From Burkholderiales bacterium 68-10 (lineage in GTDB: Bacteria > Pseudomonadota > Gammaproteobacteria > Burkholderiales > Burkholderiaceae_C), in assembly GCA_001897615.1 (NCBI GenBank), contig MKTG01000057.1:18042-54936 (forward strand): DNA of 36,895 nucleotides. Direction: 5' to 3'. The notes under the pieces are model-generated. The model was not told the DNA's origin. It made no database searches and was given only the letters and a program-made list of their open reading frames with translations. Position 1 is the stretch's first letter. Every line of letters begins with the position of its first letter. The position numbers were made by a program, and so were the translations under genes. Below are positions 23,408 to 31,729 of the stretch, piece after piece.

Positions 23408-24328
23408 TCAGGCGGCCTTTTTCTCGATCTGTGCCACCCATTCGCGCGGCGCCAGCGGAAAGCCCAGGCGCTCGCGCGAGTCGTGGTAGCTGCGCGCCAC
23501 GGCGCGCGCCAGGGTGCGGATGCGGCCGATGTAGGCGGCGCGCTCGGTGACGCTGATGGCGCCGCGTGCGTCCAGCAGGTTGAAGGTGTGCGCGGCCTTG
23601 AGCACCTGCTCGTAGGCGGGCAGGGCGAGCTGCAACTCGATCAGGTGCAGCGCCTGCTTCTCGTGCGCGGCGAAGGCGGTGAACAGGAACTCCGCGTCGC
23701 TGTGCTCGAAGTTGTAGGTCGACTGTTCCACCTCGTTCTGGTGGTACACATCGCCATAGGTCAGCCGAGTGCCGTCCGGGCCCGCGGTCCAGACCAGGTT
23801 GTAGACGTTGTCCACGCCCTGCAGGTACATCGCCAGGCGCTCCAGACCGTAGGTGATCTCGCCGGTGGCGGGGCGGCAGTCGATGCCGCCGACCTGCTGG
23901 AAGTAGGTGAACTGCGTCACCTCCATGCCGTTGAGCCACACCTCCCAGCCCAGCCCCCAGGCGCCCAGCGTGGGGTTTTCCCAGTCGTCCTCGACGAAGC
24001 GGATGTCGTTCTGCGTGAGGTCGAACCCCAGGGCGCGCAGGCTGCCCAGGTACAGATCGAGGATGTTGTCGGGCGCGGGCTTGAGCACCACCTGATACTG
24101 GTAATAGTGCTGCAGGCGGTTGGGGTTGTCGCCGTAGCGCCCGTCCTTGGGCCGGCGGCTGGGCTGCACATAGGCGGCCTTCCACGGCTCGGGGCCGATG
24201 GCGCGCAAAAACGTGGCGGTGTGGCTGGTGCCGGCGCCCACTTCCATGTCGTAGGGCTGCAGCAGCGCGCAGCCGTGGTCGGCCCAATATTGCTGGAGCT
24301 GGAGAATGATTTGCTGAAAGGTGAGCAT
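23408..24328 (-). CDS. glyQ: glycyl-tRNA synthetase alpha subunit
   Basis: The product is 306 residues, the catalytic subunit of heterotetrameric GlyRS, which makes glycyl-adenylate and charges tRNA-Gly. Class II motifs and family runs are plain: [64 protein letters not shown] and [21 protein letters not shown]. Length is normal. ATG 24328 is the family start; in-frame codons to 24403 are not conserved. Downstream comes vapBC and then glyS; upstream is fabB with R1 copy g between. Confidence 0.97.
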   Translation of the reverse strand: MLTFQQIILQLQQYWADHGCALLQPYDMEVGAGTSHTATFLRAIGPEPWKAAYVQPSRRPKDGRYGDNPNRLQHYYQYQVVLKPAPDNILDLYLGSLRALGFDLTQNDIRFVEDDWENPTLGAWGLGWEVWLNGMEVTQFTYFQQVGGIDCRPATGEITYGLERLAMYLQGVDNVYNLVWTAGPDGTRLTYGDVYHQNEVEQSTYNFEHSDAEFLFTAFAAHEKQALHLIELQLALPAYEQVLKAAHTFNLLDARGAISVTERAAYIGRIRTLARAVARSYHDSRERLGFPLAPREWVAQIEKKAA

Positions 24329-24375
24329 GGCAAGCGAACCGACGCGGGTAAACCCGCATTTTAGTGATTTGGATG

Positions 24376-24427
24376 AAATCAGGCTCCAGCGCTTTCTGGG
24401 CAAGCGCTGCCAGCTATTAAATCAAGA
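24376..24427 (-). repeat. R1 hairpin repeat, copy g (between fabB and glyQ)
   Basis: On the minus strand the sequence runs CTCTTGATTTAATAGCTGGC, then AGCGCTTGCCCAGAAAGCGC, then TGGAGCCTGATTT. CAGCGCTT and AAGCGCTG form an 8-bp perfect stem. It begins 5 bp after the fabB stop and ends 47 bp before the glyQ start, so it could separate the two transcripts. Confidence 0.75.
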
Positions 24428-24432
24428 GTGAA

Positions 24433-25653
24433 TTAGCCCCAGCGCCGCAGCACCAGCGAGGCGTTGGTGCCGCCAAAGCCGAAGCTGTTGGACAGCACCT
24501 GCGTCAGTGGCGCGTCGCGCGTGGTGGTGACCAGCGGCATGTCGCCGAGCTGCGGGTCGGGTGTTTCCACATTCACCGAGCCGGCGATGAAACCCTTTTG
24601 CAGCATGATCAGGCAGTAGATCGCCTCCTGCACGCCGGTGGCGCCCAGCGAGTGGCCGGTCAGCGACTTGGTGCTGGAAAACGGCGGCACGGCCTCGCCA
24701 AACACCGCGCGCATGGCGCGCACTTCCTGCATGTCGCCCACGGGCGTGGAGGTGCCGTGGGTGTTGATGTAGTCGATCGGGCCGTCCAGCCCCTCCATGG
24801 CCTGCCGCATGCAGGCAATCGCCCCGTCGCCCGAGGGCGCGACCATGTCCTCGCCGTCGCTGGTGGCGCCAAAGCCCACCACCTCGGCCAGGATGGTGGC
24901 GCCGCGGGCCTGCGCGTGCTCCAGGCTCTCCAGCACCACGGCGCCGCCGCCGCCGGCGATGACGAAGCCGTCGCGGTTGGCGTCATAGGCGCGCGAGGCC
25001 TTCTCGGGCGTGGCGTTGTACTTGCTCGACATGGCGCCCATGCCGTCAAACAGCAGCGACATGCCCCAGCTCAATTCCTCGCCGCCGCCGGCGAACATCA
25101 CATCCTGCATGCCCCAGGAGATCTGCTGCGCCGCCGCGCCTATGCAGTGCGCCGAGGTGGAGCAGGCCGAGGTGATGGAGTAGTTGATGCCCTTGACCTT
25201 GAAGTTGGTGGCCAGGCAGGCCGACACCGTGCTGCTCATGCAGCGCGTGACCTGGTAGGGCCCGACGCGGCGGATGCCTTTTTCGCGCAGCGTGTCGGCG
25301 GCCTCGATCTGGTTGGCCGGCGAGCCGCCGCCCGATCCCATGATCAGGCCGGTGCGCGGGTGGCTGATCTGCTCGGGGCTCAGGCCCGATTGCGCGATGG
25401 CGTCCGCGAGCGCGATCTGCGCGTAGGCCGCGGCGTCGCCCATGAAGCGCAGCTCCTTGCGGTCGATGCGCGCCTCGAGGTCGATCTCCGGCACGCCCGC
25501 CACCTGGCTGCGCAGGCCCAGCTCGGTGAACTTCGGCACCGCCCGGATGCCCGAGCGGCCGGCGCGCAGCGCGGCTTCCACCGTCCGCAGGTCGTTGCCG
25601 ATGCACGAGACGATGCCCGCGCCGGTGATCACCACGCGCCGTCTGGCTGTCAT
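24433..25653 (-). CDS. fabB: beta-ketoacyl-ACP synthase I (FabB)
   Basis: The product is 406 residues, extending acyl-ACP and required for unsaturated fatty acid synthesis together with FabA. Active residues are C164 (SACSTSAHC), H299 ([11 protein letters not shown]) and H334 ([10 protein letters not shown]), with the end [18 protein letters not shown]. FabB rather than FabF identity is supported by linkage and overlap with fabA (4 bp, ATGA-type at 25650-25653) and by the length. R1 copy g follows the stop. Confidence 0.96.
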   Translation of the reverse strand: MTARRRVVITGAGIVSCIGNDLRTVEAALRAGRSGIRAVPKFTELGLRSQVAGVPEIDLEARIDRKELRFMGDAAAYAQIALADAIAQSGLSPEQISHPRTGLIMGSGGGSPANQIEAADTLREKGIRRVGPYQVTRCMSSTVSACLATNFKVKGINYSITSACSTSAHCIGAAAQQISWGMQDVMFAGGGEELSWGMSLLFDGMGAMSSKYNATPEKASRAYDANRDGFVIAGGGGAVVLESLEHAQARGATILAEVVGFGATSDGEDMVAPSGDGAIACMRQAMEGLDGPIDYINTHGTSTPVGDMQEVRAMRAVFGEAVPPFSSTKSLTGHSLGATGVQEAIYCLIMLQKGFIAGSVNVETPDPQLGDMPLVTTTRDAPLTQVLSNSFGFGGTNASLVLRRWG

Positions 25654-26162
25654 GAAGGCTTCTCCTCGCGCATGAACAGACCCACGCGCAGGTCATTGGC
25701 GACGTAGATTTCCTTGCCGTCGGCCAGCAGGCGCGCGTCGCCAATGGCCATGCACAGCTTGCGCTTGATGACGCGCTTGATGTCGATTTCGTAGCGCACC
25801 AGCTTGACATCCGGCCCCACCTCGCCGGTGAACTTGACCTCGCCGGCGCCCAGCGCGCGCCCACGCCCGGGCAGGCGCAGCCAGGTCAGGTAAAAGCCGA
25901 TCAGCTGCCACATGGCGTCCAGCCCCAGGCAGCCGGGCATCACCGGGTCGCCCTGGAAGTGGCAGGCAAAGAACCACAGCCCCGGCTTGACGTCCAGCTC
26001 GGCCTCGATGCGGCCCAGTCCGTGCGCGCCGCCGTCGGCGTCGATGCGCGTGATGCGGTCGAACATCAGCATCGGCGGCAGCGGCAGGCGGCCACTGTCG
26101 GGCCCGAACAGGCGGCCCTCGCCCGAGGCGATCAACTGGTCGTAGTCAAAGGATTCAGCCAT
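25650..26162 (-). CDS. fabA: 3-hydroxydecanoyl-ACP dehydratase/isomerase (FabA)
   Basis: The product is 170 residues (E. coli 172). It dehydrates 3-hydroxyacyl-ACP and isomerises trans-2- to cis-3-decenoyl-ACP, the branch to unsaturated fatty acids. The hotdog active site has H68 ([23 protein letters not shown]) and D82. [10 protein letters not shown] and GEVKFTGEV agree. It overlaps fabB, so the two are co-translated. Upstream is lnt (51 bp gap with nothing recognisable). Confidence 0.97.
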   Translation of the reverse strand: MAESFDYDQLIASGEGRLFGPDSGRLPLPPMLMFDRITRIDADGGAHGLGRIEAELDVKPGLWFFACHFQGDPVMPGCLGLDAMWQLIGFYLTWLRLPGRGRALGAGEVKFTGEVGPDVKLVRYEIDIKRVIKRKLCMAIGDARLLADGKEIYVANDLRVGLFMREEKPS

Positions 26163-26213
26163 GGACGTGCATTGTGCCTGACGGAACTGGCCGCCCGGCC
26201 GTGGCGCCGCCCC

Positions 26214-27821
26214 TCAATCCGGGCGCCGCGCGGCCAGTGCGGCCAGCACCAGCAACCCGCACGCCAGCCACAAGGGCCACAGGCCCAGGCGCGCCGCCCA
26301 GGCGGCGTAGGGGGTGATGTGGCTGCGCCCCTCGAACGAGCCACGCAGCACGCCGCGCGTGGCGCGCGGCAGCTGGTGCGTCACCTGGCCGCGGTGGTCG
26401 ATGATGGCGGTGGCGCCGGTGTTGGTGGCGCGCAGCATGGGGCGCTCGAACTCCAGCGCGCGCATGCGGCTGATCGCCAGGTGCTGGTCGATCGCCACGC
26501 CGTCGCCGAACCAGGCGATGTTGCTGAGGTTGACGAAGGCCGTGGGCGCTGTCGCCGGGTCGGCAAAGCGCGCCGCCAGCTCTTCGCCGAACAGGTCCTC
26601 GTAGCAGATGTTGGGCGCCAGCCGCTGGCCCTGCCAGTCGAACGACGGCTGGCCGATGGCGCCACGCTCGAAGTCGCCCAGCGGGATGTTCATCAGGCGC
26701 ACGAACCACTTGAACAGCGGCGGGATGAATTCGCCGAACGGCACCAGGTGGTGCTTGTCGTAGCGGTAGGGCTCGGCCTGCCCGGCCTTCAGGCCCACCA
26801 CCGAATTGGTGTAGCCCGCGTGCATGTCGCCCAGCGGCACGCCCAGCAGCGCCGCCTGCTGGCCGTGGGCATAGCGCGCCTGCAGCGCCTGCCAGTAGCC
26901 CTCCGGCAGCTGGCGCGGCAGCAGCGGGATGGCGGTCTCGGGCGCCACCACCAGCGGCGCCGTGCTGGCCTGCAACTGCTCGCCGTACCAGCGCAGCGCG
27001 TCGGCCATGCCGGTGCCGGGGATGAACTTCTGGTCCTGCGGGATGTTGCCCTGCAGCAGCTCGACCGCGCTGTCCAGCGCCGGCGTGCCGGGGGCGTCCA
27101 GCGCCGTCTGGCGCCCGCCCCACAGGCTGGCCGCCAGCGCCAGCAGCAGGGCGGCGCCGCCCAGCGTGCGCGGCTGCCGCCAGCGCACGTGCGGCGCCAG
27201 CGCCAGCAGCGCGGCCAGCGCCGCGCTGGCAAAGCCAACGCCGTAGACGCCGACGTAGCGCGCCAGCAAGGCCAGCGGCCCATCCACCTGCGCATAGCCG
27301 CCCGCGCCCCAGGGAAAGCCGGTCAGCCAGCGGCCGCGCGCTAGCTCGGCCAGCGTCCACAGGGCGGCGAACAGCAGCGCTGCCCGTGCCGGGTGCCGCG
27401 CCAGCCCGCGCGCCGGCACCAGCGCCACGAAGGCCGCGCCGGCCAGCGCGTAATACAGCGCCAGACCGCCGGCCAGGGCCAGCACGGCGGCGGCGGCCAG
27501 CACCGGATTCAAGCCGCCATAGGTGTGCATGGAGGTGAACAGCCACCAGAAGGTGCCGGCCAGCCAGCCCAGGCCGAACAGCCAGGCCAATCCGAAGGCG
27601 CGGCGCCAGGCGGGGCCGGTTTCGGGTTGGATCCAGGTGCTGGCGCTCCACGAGGTCTGGCGCCCGGCGCGGTGCGCCAGCTGCCACACCAGCCAGGCCA
27701 GGCTGAGCGTCTGCAGCCACCACAGCGGCGCGCCGCGCCAGGGTTCGGCGATCGACAGTGCCTGCAGCGCGCCGGCCAGCAGCGCCGCCGGTGGCGAGGC
27801 CAGCCCGCGGGCGAGGCCCAT
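26214..27821 (-). CDS. lnt: apolipoprotein N-acyltransferase (Lnt)
   Basis: The product is 535 residues. The N-terminal 230 residues are multi-pass inner-membrane helices; the C-terminal nitrilase-like domain (about 250-505) carries the catalytic triad E295 (VVAPETAIPLLP), K356 (YDKHHLVPFGEF) and C406 (NICYEDLFGEE). It transfers an acyl chain to the N-terminal Cys of lipoproteins at the periplasmic face. A final helix (about 507-530) is visible. The start overlaps the corC stop by 1 bp, as in the usual corC(ybeX)-lnt pair. Confidence 0.97.
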   Translation of the reverse strand: MGLARGLASPPAALLAGALQALSIAEPWRGAPLWWLQTLSLAWLVWQLAHRAGRQTSWSASTWIQPETGPAWRRAFGLAWLFGLGWLAGTFWWLFTSMHTYGGLNPVLAAAAVLALAGGLALYYALAGAAFVALVPARGLARHPARAALLFAALWTLAELARGRWLTGFPWGAGGYAQVDGPLALLARYVGVYGVGFASAALAALLALAPHVRWRQPRTLGGAALLLALAASLWGGRQTALDAPGTPALDSAVELLQGNIPQDQKFIPGTGMADALRWYGEQLQASTAPLVVAPETAIPLLPRQLPEGYWQALQARYAHGQQAALLGVPLGDMHAGYTNSVVGLKAGQAEPYRYDKHHLVPFGEFIPPLFKWFVRLMNIPLGDFERGAIGQPSFDWQGQRLAPNICYEDLFGEELAARFADPATAPTAFVNLSNIAWFGDGVAIDQHLAISRMRALEFERPMLRATNTGATAIIDHRGQVTHQLPRATRGVLRGSFEGRSHITPYAAWAARLGLWPLWLACGLLVLAALAARRPD

Positions 27822-28711
27822 CAGCCCTCGGTCGGCGGCACGCGCACCACCTTGAACCAGCGCACCGCGCCGCCCTTGGTGTGCAGCACGTGAAAGTCCA
27901 GCCCGCCCATGCGGTGGTGTTCGCCGCGCTTGGGCACCTGGCCCATTTCGTGCACCACCAGGCCGCCGATGGTGTCGAACTCGGCCTCCATGTCGCCCTG
28001 CGGGTCGGCCCCCAGGTGCACGCCGAAGGCCTCGTTGACGCGCTCCAGCGGCGTGTCGCCGGCCACGCGCCAGCTGTGGTCGGCCAGCGCGAAGATGTCG
28101 CCCTCGTCGGCGGCGATGTCGAACTCGTCCTCGATCTCGCCGACGATCTGCTCCAGCACGTCCTCGATGGTGATCAGCCCGGCCGTGCGGCCGAACTCGT
28201 CCACCACGATGGCCAGGTGGTTGCGGTTGATGCGAAACGCCCGCAGCAGGTCGCTCAGGCCCTTGCTCTCGGGCACGAACATGGCCGGCCGCAGCAGGGT
28301 GCGCAGGTTCAGCTCGGGCGCGCGTTGCAGCTTCAGCAGGTCCTTGGCCAGCAGGATGCCGATGACGTTCTCGCGCTCGCCCTGGTAGACCGGGAAGCGC
28401 GAATGCGCGGTGGTGATGACGTCGCGCAGCAGCAGCTCGTAGGGCGCGTCGATGTCCAGCAAGTCCATGCGCGGGGCCGCCACCATGGCGTCGCCGGCGG
28501 TCATGTCCGACAGCCGCAGCACGCCTTCCAGCATGACGCGGCTTTCGGCGTTGATGACTTCCTTGTTCTCGGCGTCGGCCAGCGTCTCGATCAGCTCATG
28601 CGTGGAGTCGGGGCCGGGCCGGATGAATTCGACCAGCTTCTGGAACAAGCTGCGCTTGTCTTCGCGCTCGGTCGAGCGGTCACTGGCGCGCGAAGAGGGG
28701 GGTTCGGCCAC
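27821..28711 (-). CDS. corC: CorC/YbeX-type CBS-domain protein
   Basis: The product is 296 residues without membrane helices. Two CBS domains (about 70-190; DMTAGDAMVAAPRMDLLDID, NVIGILLAKDLLKL, LAIVVDEFGRTAGLITIEDVLEQIVGEIEDEFD) are followed by a CorC_HlyC C-terminal domain (about 205-290, ERVNEAFGVHLGAD...TIGGLVVHEMGQVPKRGE). Family members are linked to magnesium/cobalt efflux and, in E. coli as YbeX, to ribosome and envelope-related phenotypes. It overlaps lnt by 1 bp. About 90 bp separate it from the upstream GNAT gene. Confidence 0.93.
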   Translation of the reverse strand: MAEPPSSRASDRSTEREDKRSLFQKLVEFIRPGPDSTHELIETLADAENKEVINAESRVMLEGVLRLSDMTAGDAMVAAPRMDLLDIDAPYELLLRDVITTAHSRFPVYQGERENVIGILLAKDLLKLQRAPELNLRTLLRPAMFVPESKGLSDLLRAFRINRNHLAIVVDEFGRTAGLITIEDVLEQIVGEIEDEFDIAADEGDIFALADHSWRVAGDTPLERVNEAFGVHLGADPQGDMEAEFDTIGGLVVHEMGQVPKRGEHHRMGGLDFHVLHTKGGAVRWFKVVRVPPTEG

Positions 28712-28802
28712 GGTCGGGGTGCAGGGCGTGCAAAGGGTTGCGACAAGGGCAAGGATAGCCCATGCGCCCCGCCGCGTCGGCGTTCGGGCCCGCCGACGCC
28801 GC

Positions 28803-29507
28803 TTACTGCCCGGACTTGTGCTGGCCCTCGCGCACCGCCGCGCGCACTTCCTGCACCGTGGTCAGCAGCCCGCGCGCCTGCGAGGCGGCGGACTTCAGGC
28901 GGTAGTCGACCTGGCCCACCTGGTCGGCCAGCAGCTCGCCCACGCGGCTGGCGAAGGTGGCGGTCGGCAGGCTCAGGTGGGCCTGGCTTTCGCTGCCCGA
29001 CTGCTCGATTACCGCGCCGGCCTGGCGCGCGATGCGCAGCATGGCGGTGTTTTCGCTCAGGGCGTGGATGTACAGCGTCGGCACGCCGTCGTTGACGGCG
29101 TGGATGGCGGCGCGCTCGAACAGGCGCTTGCCGTAGCCGCGTCCGCGCGCATGCTTGGCCACCGAGACGCCGAATTCGGCGAAGCCGGCACCGGAGAACT
29201 CGGCCGGGTAGGCCAGGTGGGCCATGGCGATCAGCGTCAGGCGGCGGTTGAAGATGCCGAACACATGGTCGCGCTCGAAGTTCAGGCCTTCCACGTACTG
29301 GCGGATCTGGTGGTCGGTCGCGGCGTAGCCAAAGCGCAGGTAGCGGTCATGCTCGTCCAGCGCCAGCAGGTGGCGGGCGATGCGCTCGCGGTGGCCGGGG
29401 CCGACCTCGCGGATCGGCACCACGGCGGACGACCGGGCCTTGCGGCGTGCACCACCGTCAGCCGGTGGCTCGATGATGGGTTGGTGAAAGCGGTCCATGC
29501 GTCCCAT
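28803..29507 (-). CDS. GNAT-family N-acetyltransferase
   Basis: The product is 234 residues. The acetyl-CoA-binding motif A is FGVSVAKHARGRGYGKRLFERAAIHA (R/QxxGxG/A in ARGRGYG), preceded by RLTLIAMAHLAY and followed by LYIHALSENTAMLRIARQAGAVIE. An additional helical C-terminus (about 185-234, ASRVGELLADQVGQVDYRLKSAAS) may be a coiled coil. Substrate unknown. Two candidate ATGs (29507 and 29498) are in frame; neither has a strong SD. The gene stands alone between corC and the R1-bearing gap upstream. Confidence 0.85.
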   Translation of the reverse strand: MGRMDRFHQPIIEPPADGGARRKARSSAVVPIREVGPGHRERIARHLLALDEHDRYLRFGYAATDHQIRQYVEGLNFERDHVFGIFNRRLTLIAMAHLAYPAEFSGAGFAEFGVSVAKHARGRGYGKRLFERAAIHAVNDGVPTLYIHALSENTAMLRIARQAGAVIEQSGSESQAHLSLPTATFASRVGELLADQVGQVDYRLKSAASQARGLLTTVQEVRAAVREGQHKSGQ

Positions 29508-29551
29508 GGTAGGGGCGGATGTCTAGAGTCAAAACTCCAATCGTCACCCGC

Positions 29552-29568
29552 GGCGCCCCTGGGGCGCC
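29552..29568. terminator. GC hairpin upstream of GNAT gene
   Basis: GGCGCCCC-t-GGGGCGCC is a perfect 8-bp inverted repeat 44 bp upstream of the GNAT start, downstream of the Lrp/AsnC gene. It may end transcription from the regulator gene together with R1 copy h, but has no T run. The gap 29508-29675 otherwise holds only R1 copy h. Confidence 0.3.
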
Positions 29569-29620
29569 CTGGCTGCGCAGCAATTCACGCCGGGCCGCGT
29601 GCGGGGCGCCACCAGCGCAT

Positions 29621-29671
29621 CAAAAAGCATAGCTGCTGGCGCAGGACAGACGGGCGCTGACGCTATAAAAC
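29621..29671 (+). repeat. R1 hairpin repeat, copy h (3' of Lrp/AsnC gene)
   Basis: The sequence runs CAAAAAGCATAGCTGCTGGC, then GCAGGACAGACGGGCGCTGA, then CGCTATAAAAC. It shows the R1 first arm TAGCTGCTGGCGC and a partly decayed second arm GGGCGCTGACGCTA. It ends about 4 bp from the stop codon of the Lrp/AsnC gene. Confidence 0.7.
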
Positions 29672-29675
29672 ACGC

Positions 29676-30152
29676 TCAAATCGGCAGCGCCGTGGTGGTT
29701 TTGACACGGTCCATCACGAAACTGGTCTTGCAGTCCTGCACCGAGGGGTGGCGCAGCAGGGTGTCCATCATGAAGCGTGAGTACGCACTCATGTCCTGCA
29801 CCACTAGATGCAACAAATAATCCATCTCGCCGGTCAGGGCCACGCATTCCACCACCTCGGGCCAGCCCTGCACGCTGGCGCGAAATTCATCCATCGGATT
29901 GCGCTTGGCGTGCTCGGCGCGCTTTTCCAGCCGCACGTTGACGTAGGCGCTCAGGCCCAGCCCCAGCGCCTCGGGGCGCAGCAGGGCGACGTAGCGGTCG
30001 ATCACGCCGGCCTCCTCCAGCCGGCGGATGCGCCGCAGCACGGCGCTGGCCGACAGCCCGACCTGGGCGCCGATGGCTTCGTGCGTCTCGCGGCCGTCGG
30101 TCTGCAGGCGCGCCAGGATGGCGCGGTCGAGGCGGTCGAGGGCGGTGGTCAT
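29676..30152 (-). CDS. Lrp/AsnC-family transcriptional regulator
   Basis: The product is 158 residues. N-terminal helix-turn-helix about 4-60 (LDRLDRAILARLQTDGRETHEAIGAQVGLSASAVLRRIRRLEEAGVI) and C-terminal RAM/ligand domain about 68-150 (VECVALTGEMDYLLHLVVQDM). It diverges from hpd with a 203-bp gap, so control of hpd and tyrosine/phenylalanine breakdown is the obvious guess. ATG 30152 begins MTTALDRLDRAIL, a standard family start; an in-frame TTG at 30185 would add residues of no clear value. Confidence 0.9.
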   Translation of the reverse strand: MTTALDRLDRAILARLQTDGRETHEAIGAQVGLSASAVLRRIRRLEEAGVIDRYVALLRPEALGLGLSAYVNVRLEKRAEHAKRNPMDEFRASVQGWPEVVECVALTGEMDYLLHLVVQDMSAYSRFMMDTLLRHPSVQDCKTSFVMDRVKTTTALPI

Positions 30153-30355
30153 GGCATTGGTGGGCGCAGGGTCAAGGCGCGGCAACTGGCGTCATTTTCA
30201 GATTCTTGCACCGATCCGGCTGACAATAACCTGGATCAAGCATTTTATTTGCGCCACCGGCCGCGTGCCGGCTGCAACAGGCTGGATTTCGCACGCCCGC
30301 GCGCCCTACAGTTCATGCTTTGCTTGCCCCCATCCCCAATTTCAGGAGACATCAC
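30153..30355. promoter_or_regulatory. divergent Lrp/AsnC - hpd regulatory region
   Basis: The 203-bp gap contains an AT-rich core (about 30192-30252) with TTGCAC (30206-30211) and ATAACC/TTTATTT sequences that may be promoter elements, but spacing to any -10 is poor. An inverted repeat CCGGC-cgcgt-GCCGG lies just after it, near 30258-30272. The hpd SD is AGGAG at about 30344-30348. No specific Lrp site can be assigned by eye. Confidence 0.35.
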
Positions 30356-31480
30356 ATGAGCGCCACCCCCGCCGCCGCCCACTGGGACAACCCCATGGGC
30401 ACCGACGGCTTCGAGTTCATCGAATACGCCGCCCCCGACCCCCAGGCCATGGGCCAGCTGTTCGAGCGCATGGGCTTTGCCGCCGTCGCCCGCCACCGCC
30501 ACAAGAACGTCACCCTGTACCGCCAGGGCGAGATCAACTTCATCATCAACGCCGAGCCCGACAGCTTTGCCCAGCGCTTCGCGCGCCTGCACGGCCCCAG
30601 CATCTGCGCCATCGCGTTTCGCGTGCAGGACGCCAAGGCCGCCTATGAGCGCGCCATCAGCCTGGGCGCCTGGGGCTACGCCGGTCAGGCCGGCCCGGGC
30701 GAGCTGAACATCCCGGCCATCAAGGGCATCGGCGACTCCATCATCTACCTGATCGACCGCTGGCGCGGCAAGAACGGCGCGGCCGAGGGCGACATCGGCA
30801 ACATCGGCTTCTACGACGTCGATTTCTATCCCCTGCCGGGCGTCAAGGGCAGCGCCGCCGTCAACCCCGAGGGCTTTGGCATGACGGTGATCGACCACCT
30901 GACGCACAACGTGCACAAGGGCCGCATGGACGAATGGGCGGGTTTTTACGAGCGCCTGTTCAACTTCCGCGAGGTGCGCTACTTCGACATCGAGGGCCAG
31001 GCCACCGGCGTCAAGAGCAAGGCCATGACCAGCCCCTGCGGCAAGATCCGCATCCCCATCAATGAAGAGGGCAACGAGCAGAAAGGCCAGATCCAGGAAT
31101 ACCTGGACATGTACAAGGGCGAAGGCGTGCAGCACATCGCCCTGGGCTGCAAGGACATCTACCACGCGGTGGATCAACTGGGCATGGCCGGCGTCAAGCT
31201 GCTGAACACCAGCGAGACCTACTACGAGCTGCTGCCCAAGCGCATCCCGGGCCTGAAGGAGCCGATCGGCGAGCTGCAAAGCCGCAACATCCTGGTCGAC
31301 GGCCACGACGGCGAGCTGCTGCTACAGATCTTCAGCGAGAACCAGCTGGGCCCCATCTTCTTCGAGTTCATCCAGCGCAAGGGCAACGAAGGCTTTGGCG
31401 AAGGCAACTTCAAGGCCCTGTTCGAGACCATGGAGCTCGACCAGATGCGCCGCGGCGTGCTGGCCAAGAAGCCGGCCTGA
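30356..31480 (+). CDS. hpd: 4-hydroxyphenylpyruvate dioxygenase
   Basis: The product is 374 residues, converting 4-hydroxyphenylpyruvate to homogentisate in tyrosine catabolism using Fe(II). It is a two-domain vicinal-oxygen-chelate protein; iron ligands are H181 (VIDHLTHNV), H260 (GVQHIALGC) and E337 (FFEFIQRKG). The C-terminal helix region GFGEGNFKALFETMELDQMRRGVL is the family gate. ATG 30356 has an AGGAG SD 7-8 bases upstream. Divergent Lrp/AsnC regulator likely controls it. R2 copy B follows 42 bp after the stop. Confidence 0.98.
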   Translation: MSATPAAAHWDNPMGTDGFEFIEYAAPDPQAMGQLFERMGFAAVARHRHKNVTLYRQGEINFIINAEPDSFAQRFARLHGPSICAIAFRVQDAKAAYERAISLGAWGYAGQAGPGELNIPAIKGIGDSIIYLIDRWRGKNGAAEGDIGNIGFYDVDFYPLPGVKGSAAVNPEGFGMTVIDHLTHNVHKGRMDEWAGFYERLFNFREVRYFDIEGQATGVKSKAMTSPCGKIRIPINEEGNEQKGQIQEYLDMYKGEGVQHIALGCKDIYHAVDQLGMAGVKLLNTSETYYELLPKRIPGLKEPIGELQSRNILVDGHDGELLLQIFSENQLGPIFFEFIQRKGNEGFGEGNFKALFETMELDQMRRGVLAKKPA

Positions 31481-31522
31481 GGGGGGGGGCGCTTCCTGCA
31501 CGGGTTTCGCGATTCAGAACAA

Positions 31523-31623
31523 CCGAACGCAGAGGACGCAGAGATTTCGCAGAAGACGCAGAAGAGAAAAACATTAAAAATCTTCTGCGACTTCTGCGTT
31601 GCTTTTGCGACCTCTGCGTTCGG
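31523..31623. repeat. R2 inverted-repeat element, copy B
   Basis: The ends CCGAACGCAGAGG (31523-31535) and CCTCTGCGTTCGG (31611-31623) are perfect inverted repeats. The interior has alternating GACGCAGA and TTCTGCG units, with an AT-rich centre (GAGAAAAACATTAAAAATC). It is close to R2 copy A at 16155-16250. It lies in the 243-bp gap between convergent hpd and the flippase-like gene, together with R1 copy i. Confidence 0.8.
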
Positions 31624-31680
31624 TATTTTGAATCTGGGTCGCTGCCGAATACCTGGCCAGCGTTCCCTGAATATTCAAGA

Positions 31681-31729
31681 CAAATCGGGCTCCAGCGCTT
31701 GATGGACAAGTGCCAGCAGCTCCTTATTT
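31681..31729 (-). repeat. R1 hairpin repeat, copy i (at flippase-like gene 3' end)
   Basis: On the minus strand the sequence runs AAATAAGGAGCTGCTGGCAC, then TTGTCCATCAAGCGCTGGAG, then CCCGATTTG. It has the R1 arms GCTGCTGGCACTTG and CAAGCGCTGGAGC. The first six bases encode the last Lys codon and the TAA stop (31724-31726) of the flippase-like gene, so the repeat flank supplies the stop. Confidence 0.75.
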
